A DNA stretch of 64,000 bases from Alligator mississippiensis (GCF_030867095.1 NC_081824.1:253643956-253707955); one strand, 5' to 3'. Positions 1 through 12,270 are shown, numbered from the stretch's first letter. Notes: generated from the sequence alone by a model not told the origin. Translations and numbers: made by a program.

Positions 1-656
1 GATTTCAAAGGGATGAAAGAAAAGGGCATATAATATCAAACTGGTAGAAAAGCTGACAAAAAAGTGACTATTCTCTGTAAGTCATGATATTGCTGGTTTG
101 CTAAGACTTTTACCATTTTGCTTTAATAAAAGATTTTGTTTCCTTGGAGGATTTAAATTCAGTAGATTTTTGTCTAATGAATGCAGCTAACTCATTACAT
201 TCCATATCTCACAGCTGATTCCTGATACCTCAGAAATTCTGATGACTCTCTGCTGATATGCGTAGGTAGGTCCTCAGACACTATACCAGTAGGGCCATAT
301 AATACTTTCTGATGGAGAGATGATGTATGGTTAAAGAGCAGTAGATCGGTCTGGAATACAAATCTAGCTCGCTTTGCTGAGTGTCTTTATGAGACTAATT
401 CTCCAAAATGATAAAAATTGTCTTTGAATAGCTTTTCCTTTTGGTATAGCCATTCTAGTCTATCAGAAAATTCACACTTTTCAAAAATGTCAGTAATGAG
501 TTTTACAAAAAAATTAAAAGGGGGTGCATGTTGGAGTTGTGTCTTCCAATGTGCTGTAGCCTGTAGTAGCTACTGAATGTATTTTAGTGAACTTGTTAGT
601 TCAGTCTTGGGTGTACTTTCTCCTCACAGAGCAAACCTTAGGGAAAGGATCTAGGC
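1..656. other. Intergenic AT-rich sequence, nothing recognised
   Basis: No ORF of note, no exon-like homology and no clear terminal repeats seen. Confidence 0.5.
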
Positions 657-730
657 CAGGTGTGCGCAGAATATGGCTCATGGACCATATCTGGTTCAAC
701 AATTGATTCTGTTTAGCCCACGGGTGGGCA

Positions 731-1563
731 ATACGGCTGTGTGAAACAACACTGTTTTGTTTAGACTTATGTTTTGCTGTTTTGATGGGACAGTGTTTTG
801 CTTCAAGTTTTGTTTAGTTTCAAAGGCACTGTTTTGATTCATTTCATTGAAACCGTTTCACTGTTTTGACACTGTTTTGATGTTTTGCCCATAGACTATA
901 ATGAGGAAGCACAAAACTGCCAATAACTTTGTCATTTCTTGCCTGATTCAGATGAAACTTGCATGGATGCTAGCCCCTTTTGAGGCCATGAAGCCTGCCA
1001 CATTTCAAGGAGATTGAGGTGCAGTTTCCCAGAAACCCCTGCACCTAAGTCTTGAAAGCGAAACTTGTGTCGTGTGTGTGTTAAGGCACAGCAGGGTCAA
1101 AACTGCAGGCATGCTAGCCCCTGCTGAGGCCACGAAGCCTGCCAGGTTTCAAGGAGATAGGTGCAGGGGGTTTCTGTGAAACTGCACCTCAAGCTGCTGA
1201 CAAGCAAAACTCATGACGTGTGACTGTGTGTGTGTTAAGGCGCAGCTGTTTTTCCATCCCTCCCCCAGAGCACTGGGATTGGAAGGGACCTCAGGGGAGG
1301 ATCACAGTCACTGGCCAGCTATACAGTCAATATGAGAGCATCCCTTCCCCCCGCTTCCCCCTCTCTCTCCTTACTTTCTGTTTCCTTGCAGGCAACCCCA
1401 GCTTCGAAACTCAAAACATTTCAAAACTTTTGAAACATTTTGAGTGCCCTCATTTTGTTTTGAGGCTGTTTCAAAGCCTTTCGTTTTGACTTCGCTGTTT
1501 TGAGCTCAAAACGAGTCAAAACAGCATTGAAACGAAACACCCTGTGAAATTTCGTACAGCCCT
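731..1563. mobile_element. MITE nested inside hAT copy A, 8-bp TSD
   Basis: Flanked by GGTGGGCA at 723-730 and 1564-1571, a perfect 8-bp target duplication. The ends are ACGGCTGTGTGAAAC at left and the complement AGGGCTGTACGAAAT at right, giving an AGGGCTGTRCGAAA-type terminal inverted repeat. Both ends are rich in GTTTTGA/TTTCAAAAC motifs. The 8-bp TSD indicates hAT-type transposition. The interior holds a two-copy tandem repeat. Confidence 0.7.
960..1250. repeat. Two-copy tandem repeat, period about 144 bp
   Basis: ATGCTAGCCCC at 967 and 1111 each start a block running through GAGGCCA.GAAGCCTGCCA and TTTCAAGGAGAT to GTGTGTTAAGGC.CAGC near 1090 and 1240. The copies are diverged, so the duplication is old. 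It lies within the nested MITE. Confidence 0.75.
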
Positions 1564-2508
1564 GGTGGGCAGCCCAGGCGGCGGTTTGGGCTCTGGCCTC
1601 TGCTGGTGCCACAGGGGATGCTGGGCAAAAGCAACCTCGCCCTTCAACCCACCCAACTCTGTGCAGCAGGCCCTGGGCAAGCTGTGCTTAGGCTCCAGCA
1701 TCCCCGCTTGGGCTGGGTCAGCATTGCCCTGACTGCCTGAAGCTAAGAGCTGGTGGAAGCTGCCCCGGCTGCTAGAACCATGCAGTGGGTGCTCCGTACC
1801 TGTTCCCAGAGGCAGCAGAGCTTTCCTGGCACCTCCTGGCAGGTGAAGCCCCAGTCCTGGCCTTGCCCCATGCAGCGCTGTGAGCCAGCTCAGCCACATG
1901 CAACCTTTTACAGCCAGTGTGGCTTTCATCCTACCTGCCCAAATGAGGCTGCCCCCAGTGCCTTGGGGCTGGAGCTCCTCCTGGGTGAAGGGGACCCCTG
2001 AGCTGTGAGTGGGCACAGCCTGCATGATCTTGTGGGGAACCAAGGTAGGCTGGAGGGGGCTGCTAGGTTTTCCCATGCTCTGTGGGGACAAGTGTGAATG
2101 GGAAGGGTTGGGGGGCAGGTGGGTGTGAGGTGCAGGTGGCTCTTGAAGGGCATGTCTGGGTACAGACTAAGGCAGGAGCTTCCTTGTGATTTGGGGGGTG
2201 GCTGGGCAGTGGCAGGGCTCTGCTGCAGGTGGGGGCATCCTACCTTGGCTGAGTGCCCTGCTGGCTGTTATGGTTCCCTTGGGAGAGAGACTTTATTCTG
2301 AGCTATTATGCAATAGCCTCTCAAACGCACACAAATCAGGACAAGCATTATTTTTTAAAATAAAATTAAAATATGTTATAGTAGGATGTTTGAATTTTAG
2401 CATATGATTTGTTTTTTATCTATAATTTGTTAAAGTTATATCTTCACCATTCAGTTTATGTATGCAACCCTCAGCAACTCACCAAAACTTGTTAAGTGGC
2501 CCTCTGGC

Positions 2509-3024
2509 AGTGTGATGGCTAGTGAACTGTAAAAGGCAGTGCTATCCAGCGGGCATTAGGCCAAAGACAAGAGAGCTGTTTGTGAAGATGGAGCAGCAGA
2601 CAGGGAGTTGGCTGCAGAGGGAAGGCCAGGAAATGAACTAACTTGAAAATGGTTGGATAAGAAGTCAAACCAGAAAGCAGCCTGGAGCTGGCAGGGGGCC
2701 ACGGCAGCAGCAGGACAGAGAAGAGCAGCTTACATGCCAGTAGCATGAGGTGGCTGGGTGATCATGGAATGACAGTGCAGAAGGGTGCAACCTCTCTGGG
2801 AATGAGCTCTGAATAGTGGGACCCATGGATCGGTACTTAATTGCCCTTTTTGGAGAAGCGTGCACAAGCAGCCCAGGTGCTAGTCCTACCCCACCATAGG
2901 AGCCACCATTATATGAGTAGCCGACTCTATTAGTCTGCTTCCTGAAAGCTGATATCAGAGCAAGGACTGCCAATGCACCCACACACTTGCCCGACACCTG
3001 CTCTGACACCTGCTAATTAACACA
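2509..3024. other. Intergenic, nothing recognised
   Basis: No exon or clear repeat structure seen apart from short ORFs without recognisable homology. Confidence 0.4.
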
Positions 3025-3306
3025 TCAGAGCATACTTGATTAATCGAGTCTGCTGCTAATTAGCACACTCCAGCAGCCTCCGCGTCATGTGTATTCAGCA
3101 TCTTTGCACTTCAAAATGGCGGTGGGGGAGTTTTAGCTAAAACTTGTTAAATGAACTTTAGTTAAAGTGCCCCCACCACCATTTTGAAGTGTGGGACACT
3201 GAATACATGAAGCGCTGCAGGTGCTTTAATTAGAGTAGTTCCAAGAGATGCTCTAATTAAAGTGCCCCCTTCCTCTGCCCCACCCTGGAGCACGTGTAAA
3301 GATGCC
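3025..3306. mobile_element. Inverted-repeat (fold-back) MITE-like element
   Basis: Left arm GTGTATTCAGCATC...CACTTCAAAATGGCGG (about 3090-3125) is complementary to the right arm ACCATTTTGAAGTGTGGGAC (about 3178-3197) and onward to ATTCATGAAGCGCTGCAGG-like sequence. Both arms continue into diverged copies of a CTAATTA-rich stretch. The right end reads as the complement GGCATCTTTACACGTG. A half-copy of the same family lies at 48349-48465. Confidence 0.65.
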
Positions 3307-3425
3307 CCTTGTGACTGTAATTTAATTTTCTTTTCTGCTACAGGTAGCTTTGTGATCACTCAAAAAAATTCCAGTCCTTGAAGGTTTTGGGGCAAACAAA
3401 ACCAGGAAAAGATTCACCCTATATA

Positions 3426-3901
3426 GGCCATGTCCAGATGAGCACATGTTTGTGGTATATGGTGTTGCAGAGCCGTGTGCAGCGCCACACTCTGCACATG
3501 TAGGTGTTCACCGCTCTGCTACCTTGCAGCACGGGGGTGTGGATGGGGGGGGGGGGGGGGGGGGTTTGACCCTGGGCGATCCTGGGGTCAAAAAAACCCG
3601 TGCCAAAAAAAAGGGGGGTGGCACATGTGGCGACAGCATATGCCGCCCCAAACCCGAGCCTGGACGGACAGAGCTTTCTGCTGTGGCTGCAGTCCTGGGG
3701 AGGCTGCCAGGACCCCAGGCAAGGGTGCTGGGGCCAGCACAGTTGCTGGCCCAGCCTCCCCTACCCCATCTTGGGTCACATGCCACACACCAGAGTGTGC
3801 ATAGCATGAGTGTTCCCCGGAGACATGTAGCAGCAGCATAAGGTTTGCCACTGCTACTTGTCCCCGGGGAAACAAATGTCCACCCTTATCTGGATATGCC
3901 C
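3426..3901. mobile_element. MITE with 3-bp TSD (ATA)
   Basis: Ends GGCCATGTCCAGATGAG at left and, as complement, GGGCATATCCAGATAAG at right. Direct ATA flanks lie at 3423-3425 and 3902-3904. The interior contains a 20-G run. The termini resemble the GGGYRTGTCTACATG family listed below. Confidence 0.65.
3545..3564. repeat. Poly-G run (20 G)
   Basis: Uninterrupted 20 guanines. The length is prone to sequencing error and could form a quadruplex. Confidence 0.9.
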
Positions 3902-4269
3902 ATAATGTCCTGCTGTCTGACACTGCTCAGCTGCAAGACTACAGGTCATAGGTTGTAGTCTCAGGTCTTTCACAACTTGATAATTATTTCCATGCACTTC
4001 CCAGTCTGTGTTATGAGCCAGTGTTTCATACTGTTTCCCTGGGGAATGCTGATTATTCCTCTGTTTTATAGATAAGACATCTACAAACTTGCACAAGGTT
4101 GTTGCATATAGACCTAGGAACAGAACACTGGTATCTCATGTAACAGAACCAAGTTACATCCATTTTGTACAGAGACTTTTAGAAAAAAAAATTAAAAGTA
4201 GGTGCTTTGTAACCTACACCAAAACAGTGCACCTGTGTGTCATTCTTTGGTGGTTAAATGAAAACTGGG
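3902..4269. other. Intergenic, nothing recognised
   Basis: Only short ORFs without recognisable homology were seen. Confidence 0.4.
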
Positions 4270-4500
4270 TCATATCCACACTATAGTCACAATAGTGTAA
4301 TGTAGACACACCTATCTAGCTTGGGTGCTGAGGGTAGTCTAGCTGTATTTGCATGGAGATTAGTGTGAGCTAACTCCTGGAGCATTTTCCCACCTTTCTG
4401 TGCAATTTTGTAACCCACACTGAATTGTGGGCTACTGCAGCTCAGCTGCTACCCATACTTGAGCTAGCTTGTGCAGTGTAGACATGCCTATAGTGGTTCA
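4270..4500. mobile_element. MITE-like fragment with AGGCATGTCTACACTG end
   Basis: The right end, as complement, reads CACTATAGGCATGTCTACAC. The left part carries CACACTATAG and TGTAGACACACCTA, and the interior repeats TTGAGCTAGC/GCTAGCTTG. Related to the GTCTACA-ended elements. Its limits and TSD are not clear. Confidence 0.5.
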
Positions 4501-5800
4501 TGACCTACTATGGCCCTATACTATACATATGCATCCCTTATCTTCAGACCCCATCATTAGTAGTACCATATGGTTCCAAGCCTTTTAAATCTAAATAGAG
4601 TCTGGTCCCTGTTTCTAGCTTTGGGACTCCAGAGAATATGCTTAAATTCAAGCTTCTTGTTTGACACCTTTTTTGGGGGACAATTGCCCAGCTGTGCTAG
4701 ATTCTGAAATAAGATTCCAAGACCTCCAAGTCCCCAGTTGCTGAAACACGCCAAACTCCATCTATGCTATGAGATCTCTGCACAGAAGCTGAAGCCCTTA
4801 GGGGGGAAAAACATGGCAGAAGAGCAGGAAGAGTTTAATTTGGGACTTCCTTATCCACAGATACTCTGTATTCCAAAGTGCTTGAGAGTTACAGATCTTT
4901 GACAAACAGAAAAAAATCCCCATTCTTAGTCTGATCTCACCCCTCTGGAAATAGAAGTATGTAGGTATAATCCTTTCTGCCCTCTCTGTCAGTCAAGACC
5001 TTCCTACATGTACTGATGAATGGCTCCCCTGCTCAGAGCAGCATTCCTCCTCAAGTACAGTCTCTCTGCTTCTTTTCCATGGGCTCAGCTGGATGATTCC
5101 AGTCCTATTTTCCAGTCACAATAGTCTTCTGTGCAGGAAATACATGGTTCTATGGGTATGGACTAGCCATTTGAAATCATTTAATGTTGATAGTTCCAGT
5201 GTGTTGTTTTGATGGCTACTCTGTGATAGCCCTTCAGTGAGGTGTCAGTCCCCTCTCCTGAGCAGAGTGCTTATCTGGACTGTGCTTCAATAGACAGAAG
5301 CAGATCCAGGTGTGGTGCACTGGTGCACTTGCACCTCGCCGCCCCTTTGATTCCCGCTTCACCCAGAGTTTAAAACTAACTGCCTAGCAGCAGCATGCCT
5401 AGTCAGGCAGTGCTGAGGGAGTTGCTTGACTTCATGGCTCATTGTCATCTACCTGATCCCTTCTAAACTCTTCATTTCATGGGTGTTAACAACCCTCTCT
5501 TCTTTTTAATGGTCTTGATGTTCCACCAATCAAGCTATCCTTTGGTCTGCAGTTCAGTTGTCTGTTAGCTGCTCTTGGTAATGCAACTCCCATTTTACAT
5601 CCCTGTAGGTTGGTTTTAACTCATTCCAATGAAGTTATATTTGTTTTTGCTTCAAGCTTAAACTGAGTAATACAGATCTAGGACCTCAGCATATTATGAA
5701 AGCTTCTAGTTTATTTTTAACTGGAGGAAAATGTGTACTGTTTTATATGTGACGATGCACCTCACCATCTGTATTTCCCTTTTCAAAATTCTGGATCCAC
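4501..5800. other. Intergenic, nothing certain
   Basis: AT-rich sequence with no ORF or structure I can name. A possible hAT scrap lies near 5290-5340 (GCAGATCCAGG). Confidence 0.4.
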
Positions 5801-6065
5801 CACAAGAACTCCATCTCAAGAACTAGGGGGAACCCACAGGACTGAATGATCAATAGGCAGATTTAACAAGAGGAAGCAGAATTTTACACAGTGCACAGTT
5901 AACTTGTGAAACTCATTGCAGCAAGAGGTTGTGGCAGCAGGTAGTATAACCAGGTTAAAAAAAGGGATCAAACACATTAATAAAGGATGAACCATTTGTA
6001 GTTATTAGAACAATTGGGGCTATATCATCTGACACCCACAAACCTATGATGGTTGCAGCCAGGGT
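5801..6065 (+). mobile_element. CR1/L3-like LINE 3' fragment
   Basis: Contains AATAGGCAGATTTAACAAGAGGAAGCAGAATTTT-like text followed by CACAGTTAACTTGTGAAACTC, GCAAGAGGTTGTGG and AACCAGGTTAAAAAA. This is the recognisable end of the reverse-transcriptase ORF and start of the 3' UTR of CR1/L3 elements. It is old and has no open frame. Confidence 0.65.
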
Positions 6066-6954
6066 GGTTATGACAGGGGATGAATCATACTAGACATGCC
6101 CCATTTATATACTCTCCCTGTAGATCATTTAGTACTTGCCGTTGTTGGAGACAGGCCTACTTGTTATATATTGTTGGTAGGCCTGGGCCCACCAGGAACT
6201 ACAAGCCTTCCCCAATGGCTGAAATGAGCCCACTAAATGTTTAACAACTAATTCCATGGGACACATCATGAGAAAACAGGTACAGGGGGTGCAATTACAC
6301 CACTGCACCCTGCCCTGGATCTACCATTGTGCATACTCCATCAGTAACCCCACAAACTTCCAGGATGATTTGTCAACCTCCTCCTGGCCCATGCCAAGCT
6401 CTCCATCTATCAGACCAAGAAAAAGACTTGGGTGGGGGGAACCTGGGCAAATGTGGGGCAGTTTTCCTGTCCCTTTTCCATGCACATCTCCTCTTTATTT
6501 ATAGCTGGGGTGCTAATGAGCACACCAAGCAGAGAACTCCAGCTAGTGCCCACTGCCCCTTCCATGTATCTAGGGAGCCTGTGGACATCACTCAGTGAAA
6601 CTTGGCTTGGAGAAGTGCATGGTCAAGGGAGAGGAAGATAGTCTCACAGTTGCTTGGGTTCTCTCTAGCCAGCACCTCATTCCTGGTTTGGTAGATGGAG
6701 AGCTTGGCCATGCCAGGAAGAGGTTGACTAAAAAGTCCTGGGGCTTTGTGAGGCTACAGATGGGAGTGCCTAGTGGCAGATCAAGGTGGGATGCCTTGAC
6801 ATAGTTGCACCCCACTTTTGTCACTAGTTTGTTGTCCAGAGCTTTGGTCTTCACTGCCAAAGTGAAGACCAAATGATGGGTGTGTAGTGAGATTTCTGCT
6901 TTATTGCCTTTTTCACCATCCTCAATCTGCTCTTGGGTCTGCATAAAATAAAAG
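6066..6954. other. Intergenic, mostly unrecognised
   Basis: No coding homology seen. It separates two CR1/L3-like pieces and may contain a later insertion, but no terminal repeats could be paired. Confidence 0.35.
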
Positions 6955-7037
6955 TTGTAGGAAAAAGTGCAGCCAGGATACTGGACTAGATGGACCATTA
7001 ACCTGACCCACTATGTCATTTTGTATGTTCTTATGTT
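6955..7037 (+). mobile_element. CR1/L3-like 3' UTR tail
   Basis: Reads GGATACTGGACTAGATGGAC, then CTGACCCACTATG and TATGTTCTTATGTTCC, the typical L3/CR1 tail with its short terminal repeat. Confidence 0.7.
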
Positions 7038-7254
7038 CCATGCTCAGACAGCCAGTTCTTTAGCTTAAGTAGGAGGGGATTATGCTCTTAAATATTTCTA
7101 TTGTCCCTAGAAAGAACTGAAATAGCATATTAATACCTCATCAGGATGATGAACTACCTTTTAATCAGTTAGTATCTAAACTGGATGTTAAAAATTATTT
7201 ACTCATTTTTACCTCAGTTATCCCATATAACTTTACATTCATGGGTCCTAAAAG

Positions 7255-7830
7255 AGTTGGCTGAGAAGATCTGTGGCTCACTGATGCTAATTTTAATAAA
7301 TGTTTGAATACTGAGGAGACACCAAAGGTCTGGAAGAGTACTAATGATTTGTGATTGAGTTAATAAAGAATGAATGAAAGGGAATATAATTAATGCAAGT
7401 TAACATTACTTTATCAAAACTGGGTCTTGTGAAACAAGCTCAAATCTCATTTTTGATGAGGTTACAAGTTTGGTTGATAAAGATGACTGTAATAGACTTT
7501 TCTAAGGCATTTGTTTTAGTAATACTTGGCATTCTGATTAAAAATTAGCATTATAAAATCTCAATAAAGAACACATTAAATGGATTAAGAACTAGCTAGC
7601 CCACAGGTTTCAGAAAGGAACTGTCAATGGAGAATCATCAATGTATGGGTTTTTATTACTGGGGTCCCAGTAGGTTATTGGGGTTTGGTACTAGATCTGA
7701 AATTATCCAACATCTTCATCAATGATCTAAAAGTAATTGTAGAATTGCTTCTGATGGAATTTGCAAGTGGCACGGAGATTGGCAGAATGGTAAATAATGA
7801 CAAAAGTCAGGCTAGTCAAAGAAAGTCCCA
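7255..7830 (+). pseudogene. Fossil CR1-like reverse transcriptase fragment
   Basis: The three + frames together give a decayed RT. Fragments such as TPKVWKST, a frame-broken stretch, then GVPVGYWGLVLD, LSNIFINDLK and FASGTEIG match the order EVPEGWK, GVPQGxxLGPxLF, FNIFINDL and FADDTKIG of CR1/L3 polymerases. The catalytic FADD is degraded to FASG. Many stops and shifts make it non-functional. Distinct from, and older than, the CR1 at 22 kb. Confidence 0.65.
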
Positions 7831-9184
7831 GTCCTGGTTCTGTATTGTCATGCACAGATGCCCATCATCTTTACAGTGCCCCTTGACTCCAGTACATGTT
7901 TCTCTCCCTTTATGCGGGTTCTGTATGTGTGTATTCGCTCTTATGCGATGACCTTTTTATACCAAAATTTTGTTATATGCAAGGTAAATTCACTCTTAAG
8001 TGATCGGTGTGGTGGAAACTTGCAGTCAACTGCTTTGTGCGGTGCATTGTGAGAGTGATGCGCACCAAAATATAGTCTCCTGTGTGGATCTGTGCTCCTT
8101 GCTTGTTGTCTGTGACACGTGTTTCTGTAGTTGCCATCCCCATTATGATAGTGCCCTGTGCTTGTGTGTCCTGTCTGCTGTTGGTGAGTACCAAAATTCT
8201 CTTGTAAAAGTGGTAGAAATGGGTCTGGGGGTTAGTACAGTCGAGGTCTTGGAATGTATCCCTATTTTTTTAATTATAAAGTAGGTTTCCTTTATGCAAA
8301 TTTGAGCTATGCACCATTTTCCAGGAACACATGTACAGCACAAAGCAAGGGAAACCTGCCTCAAACAAAAAGAGAAATTCATCTGTGTGGATGACGTTGC
8401 AGGATAGAGTCTTAATCAGCCGTTGATAGGAAAAGTAGAGCCAATCTTCTGTTATATATTTAATGTAGAGTTGATAATTGGATGAGTGATATGAATCAGT
8501 GAAAGTTGTAAACCAAAGAACCAAAGTTGCCTTATTGTACTGATGACGTTTAGAAGGGGAAGAACCCCTACTGTACATATTTATACTCTATTTAAACTGT
8601 TAGTGAACCACTCCAAAATGAGTAATGTTAAAATACTCTAGACTTGTGGCCCCCAACTGCTGCAGGCAACAACATATTATCATATTAACATATAGGCAAC
8701 AGCATATTAACATACCCTTTCATTTTACTCACAGACACAGAAATTTAGAAAAGTTTAGACTGAGGTTGGTGCTGAGAACAAAGTATGGTGCTGCCTACAA
8801 CGTGTTCTTTGCTCGGTCTTGTTGTCTGTGCATCAGTGACATTTGGAGATCACTGCTGTAGACCCATCTGCTTAAGAGGCATGCACTATTAAAGTAAATT
8901 AAAAATAGCCACAACAGGAAAGTGCACTTATGCAAAAGAACCACTACCAATATGTTAAGTAATATTCACCTCCAATTCATGCAGAATACAGTTGATCAGC
9001 TCCTTGGCTAGTCATATGGGAACGCATCTCTCTTTTATGATTCTCACTTTTCCTTTAATGCCTCCCTTTCCACCATGATGCTTGTCCTGTTTTCATTGTT
9101 CTATCTCTGTCCCTGTCTTCATATGTGACAAAAAAAAATCCAGTGGTTTAGAAGCCTCAGGCATCTGAGCTCCAAAGTCACTTA
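7831..9184. other. Intergenic, nothing recognised
   Basis: Several short ORFs on both strands, none with recognisable homology. Confidence 0.4.
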
Positions 9185-9428
9185 GGTCAGCACTTGGCAA
9201 TGTTTTATAATCAGTGGGACAAAACCACTCAGCTTGGGTCTGAGGCAGGCTGGCAGTTCCAACCCAGCTGCTACTGCTGCTGCCACTGATGCTTCTCCCC
9301 ACTGCTCAACCATGGCACAGATAAAGCTTCCCACCGATATATTGCTGAAGCCTCCTAGATCCACAGGCTGGAAAACATGGCTCCCTAGGTTGGATCTGGC
9401 CTGAGAGTTGTAGGTTGCCAATCCCTGG
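9185..9428 (-). mobile_element. hAT-like fragment
   Basis: Complement begins CCAGGGATTGGCAACCTACA, then CTCAGGCCAGATCCAACC; the other side has GGCAATGTTTTATAATCAGT. This is the usual 'gccagatccagcc' style of hAT-derived repeats in amniotes. The TSD was not resolved. Confidence 0.5.
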
Positions 9429-11495
9429 CTTTGGTGATTCTGAAAATTTTAGAACTTGGCCCTGTGTACATGTGAAAGATTATTTGGCATAGCCCAAGTG
9501 AATATAAACTGACTTAATTATACACTGGTAATACCACTTCTTCCAGTGGAGTTATTTGAATTCTGGTATAAGAATGCTTTTTTAAGTTTCGTTTTAATGC
9601 CTGACAAAGGAGTTAAGTTATAAAAAGCCATGCTTATATTGGAATAAGAATATCCATATGTGACTGTACTTGTATAGCTGTATTAGTATATCGGGTAAAA
9701 GTTTCCTTTTTGGACAAACAGAATGTCCTGTTTGTCCCCCTTGATCCACAGCCATCCTTTAATTTTGTTGCACTGTCACCTTTGCAGAGAACACTCTCTC
9801 AGAACTGTTTTCCCATTACACTATTCCATCATGGCTGAAATTTCGCTTCCAGACCTCTTTCCTGCCTACAAGAAATGACTATAAGATGATGCTTACAATA
9901 AGTGAACCAAAATCATTTTTCTTATTTTGTATTTATTTTAAAGACATCAACATAACACTTGGTTTTTTTTACCAGCTTTTTCCCACTGCTTTTCCCCTTC
10001 TTTTTATCAGATATCATCTGACATCAGAATGTAAGTACTTCATGGTAGGGATCTAATTTATTTGTATTGTGAAGTGTCTAATACACTTTTGAATGTTGTA
10101 AAACAATGTGTAATAATAATAATTGGTAGCCAGCTGTTAAAATTATGTATCAGGGTCTTCCTCAGAAAAGCAGTTTTGCTGACATCTCAGTAATGTGTCT
10201 CTGAACAGTGGTTTTCCTTACTTTTCTCTTAATTCCATTCCCTGCTTTTCTTCTTTCACTACATCTTTCCATCTCACCTTTCCCTTTTCTTACATCCATG
10301 GATTATTACTCTCATTCCATCCTGTATTTAACCCTGCAGCCTTCCTTTATGTAACATTATCATGTGATCTACCCTTTTGAGACTATTTCTTGAATAGCCT
10401 CAATCAGATTATGACTGAGAGCTCCTTTTCCCAAGTCTATATTCATATACTAACAGATCTGCTTACCTCATGCAATCCTGTTTCACTTCTGCATTATAAT
10501 CATCTTCCTGGTCTACCATATTTCCTATACTAAATTCTATACTTTTGTCTATCACCTATGGTAGTTTTTAACATGCCTCCTTATATCACCTAGTTACGGC
10601 CTTCCCATTTTAATCAGTTTTGTTTTCACTATGTTGTCTTTGTTTTTCATGAGGCTTTTACTATAGCTATATTAGAACTTTAACCATGATAACTATGAAT
10701 GCATCTAAATCCAGCAGTAACATCCAGACAGGGGTATTAAGATCTTTAGGATTACACAGTGAAAAAAATGTAACAGGTTGCAAATACTGTAGTGAAGGGT
10801 ACAATATAAAAAACAGAAATAAATATACATTGCCAGTTTTTGTAAGGTTGTGGGTTTTACATAAAAACAATACTTACATTAGGCAGTAGATTGAATGGAC
10901 AAAGTACACTATGGACAAAGTACTGTTGAAAGAGTTACAGATTAGGGGTGTGAATCAAGACCATTTAAAATGACATACAGTTAAAATCATGTAAATGATT
11001 CATATAACATCAAAATGTGGACATAGCTGCTCCCAATAAATCATCTCATCAGCAAGCCAGTAAATATATTGTCTTCAAGTTTTACTTCCCAGCATCATTG
11101 CTTTCATACTCTGGAGTTAGCCAGCTGCTTTTATTGTAGAAGAGCTCCGAGGTCTGTTCAATATCATGTAAAAGACTGTTGCTGTGAACAAGTTTTTACT
11201 CAATCTTGAGCTCTCAACTGTCCTGAGAGTTTCAGATCTGGCATGAGTCATTTTTAACAGCTACCACATTTAGTTTCAACCTGAAATGCCTCGTTAGACC
11301 TTGTAGTTAAAGGCTGTCGTTCAACATCATGTGCCTGAGTCAGAGATGCTGTCCTATATGACTTCATGAATCCAGAGTTGCACCTCTGGGACTCTGCCAG
11401 CAAAAGAACCTAAATACAATCCAAGACATGATCTTGCAGGCATAGCTGTGGGAACCTTACTACAACATAATATACTTCCGTTAACGAAGAATGGA
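9429..11495. other. Intergenic, nothing recognised
   Basis: AT-rich, without gene or repeat structure that I can support. Confidence 0.4.
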
Positions 11496-11760
11496 GTCCC
11501 CTGTGGTTCAGTGATAGACGTTTAGGAGACCTGGGTTCAATTCCCGGATGCTGTATGACAGCCAGGGTGGCACCAAAACATCTGGACTCACTTTGGCTTC
11601 TGGATTCTACCTCAATGCCCTAAAGGGGGGATGGGAGGTCTGGGCAGCCTCCACTCCTTCACACTCCTGACTAGGCACCTACATAGATAGTCTGTTTGAA
11701 CTTTTACGCATATACCATGATCCGGAAGGATCGATGGTTGTCAAACCATCAGAACAAATA
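11496..11760 (+). mobile_element. tRNA-derived SINE
   Basis: The head TGTGGTTCAGTGATAGACG resembles a Pol III A box and GGGTTCAATTCCC a near-perfect B box, spaced as in a tRNA; the acceptor ends do not pair, so it is not a tRNA gene. The body (TGGACTCA...GGGCAGCCTCCACTCC...CATGATCCGGAAGGATCGATGG) is shared with 29651-29890, which shows dispersal. Confidence 0.65.
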
Positions 11761-12047
11761 GTATCTGGGAGCTTGTACCTTCCTTGGAGGTATCAGCTTC
11801 TGCCTACAATCAGATGCGAGGCACTGGCCTCAACGGATCCTTCTAAACCTATGCCTAGTCTGGTAGAAATGCCACTTTACTTCACTGCCAGGGAATCTCC
11901 TCCTATTGCAGCTACAGTAGCGGTAGAGAGTTGAATTTCCCCCATATCCCAGTCAGCCACTTTCTCTGTTCTTGCCAGGCCCTTTATTCAACCCAAGGGG
12001 TTGTCACAGTTGAAAGCAGTTTTATGAAGGGGTTAGATTACAGGCAG

Positions 12048-12270
12048 GGGCAGATTAACCCTTTGGGGGGGGCACAGGCTAACAAACTCATGGGCCCCTA
12101 CTTAATACTGTATATTTATATTACTATATATACACACATACTTTATATATCACTTTATATAATTTTTTCACTCAATAATTGTAACATGTAAAAACAGCAC
12201 AACTGGGTCACTTCTTCACTTAGGGCCCTAGGCATGTGCCTGGTTGGCCCATGCGTTGCTTCGGCCCCGA
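12048..12270. mobile_element. hAT-like fragment abutting the CpG island
   Basis: Starts CAGGGGCAGATTAACCCTTT with an adjacent GGGGGGGCACAGGC, passes AT-rich sequence and ends near GGGCCCTAGGCATGTGCCTG. It has the look of a CAGNGG-type hAT derivative. The right end and TSD are not defined. Confidence 0.5.

Larger units (their letters stand above)
657..2508 (+). mobile_element. hAT-like non-autonomous element, copy A (interrupted)
   Basis: Begins CAGGTGTGCGCAGAATATGG, a diverged form of the CAGGGGTGGG...AATATGGCC end seen intact at 41536. Near its other end, 2468-2506 (CCCTCAGCAACTC...AAGTGGCCCTC) matches the subterminal block of the copies at 41536-43026 and 51704-52841. The last 20-30 bases, including the terminal CACCCCTG, are missing or changed. 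A separate MITE is inserted at 731-1563. The GC-rich interior gives chance ORFs. Confidence 0.65.
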
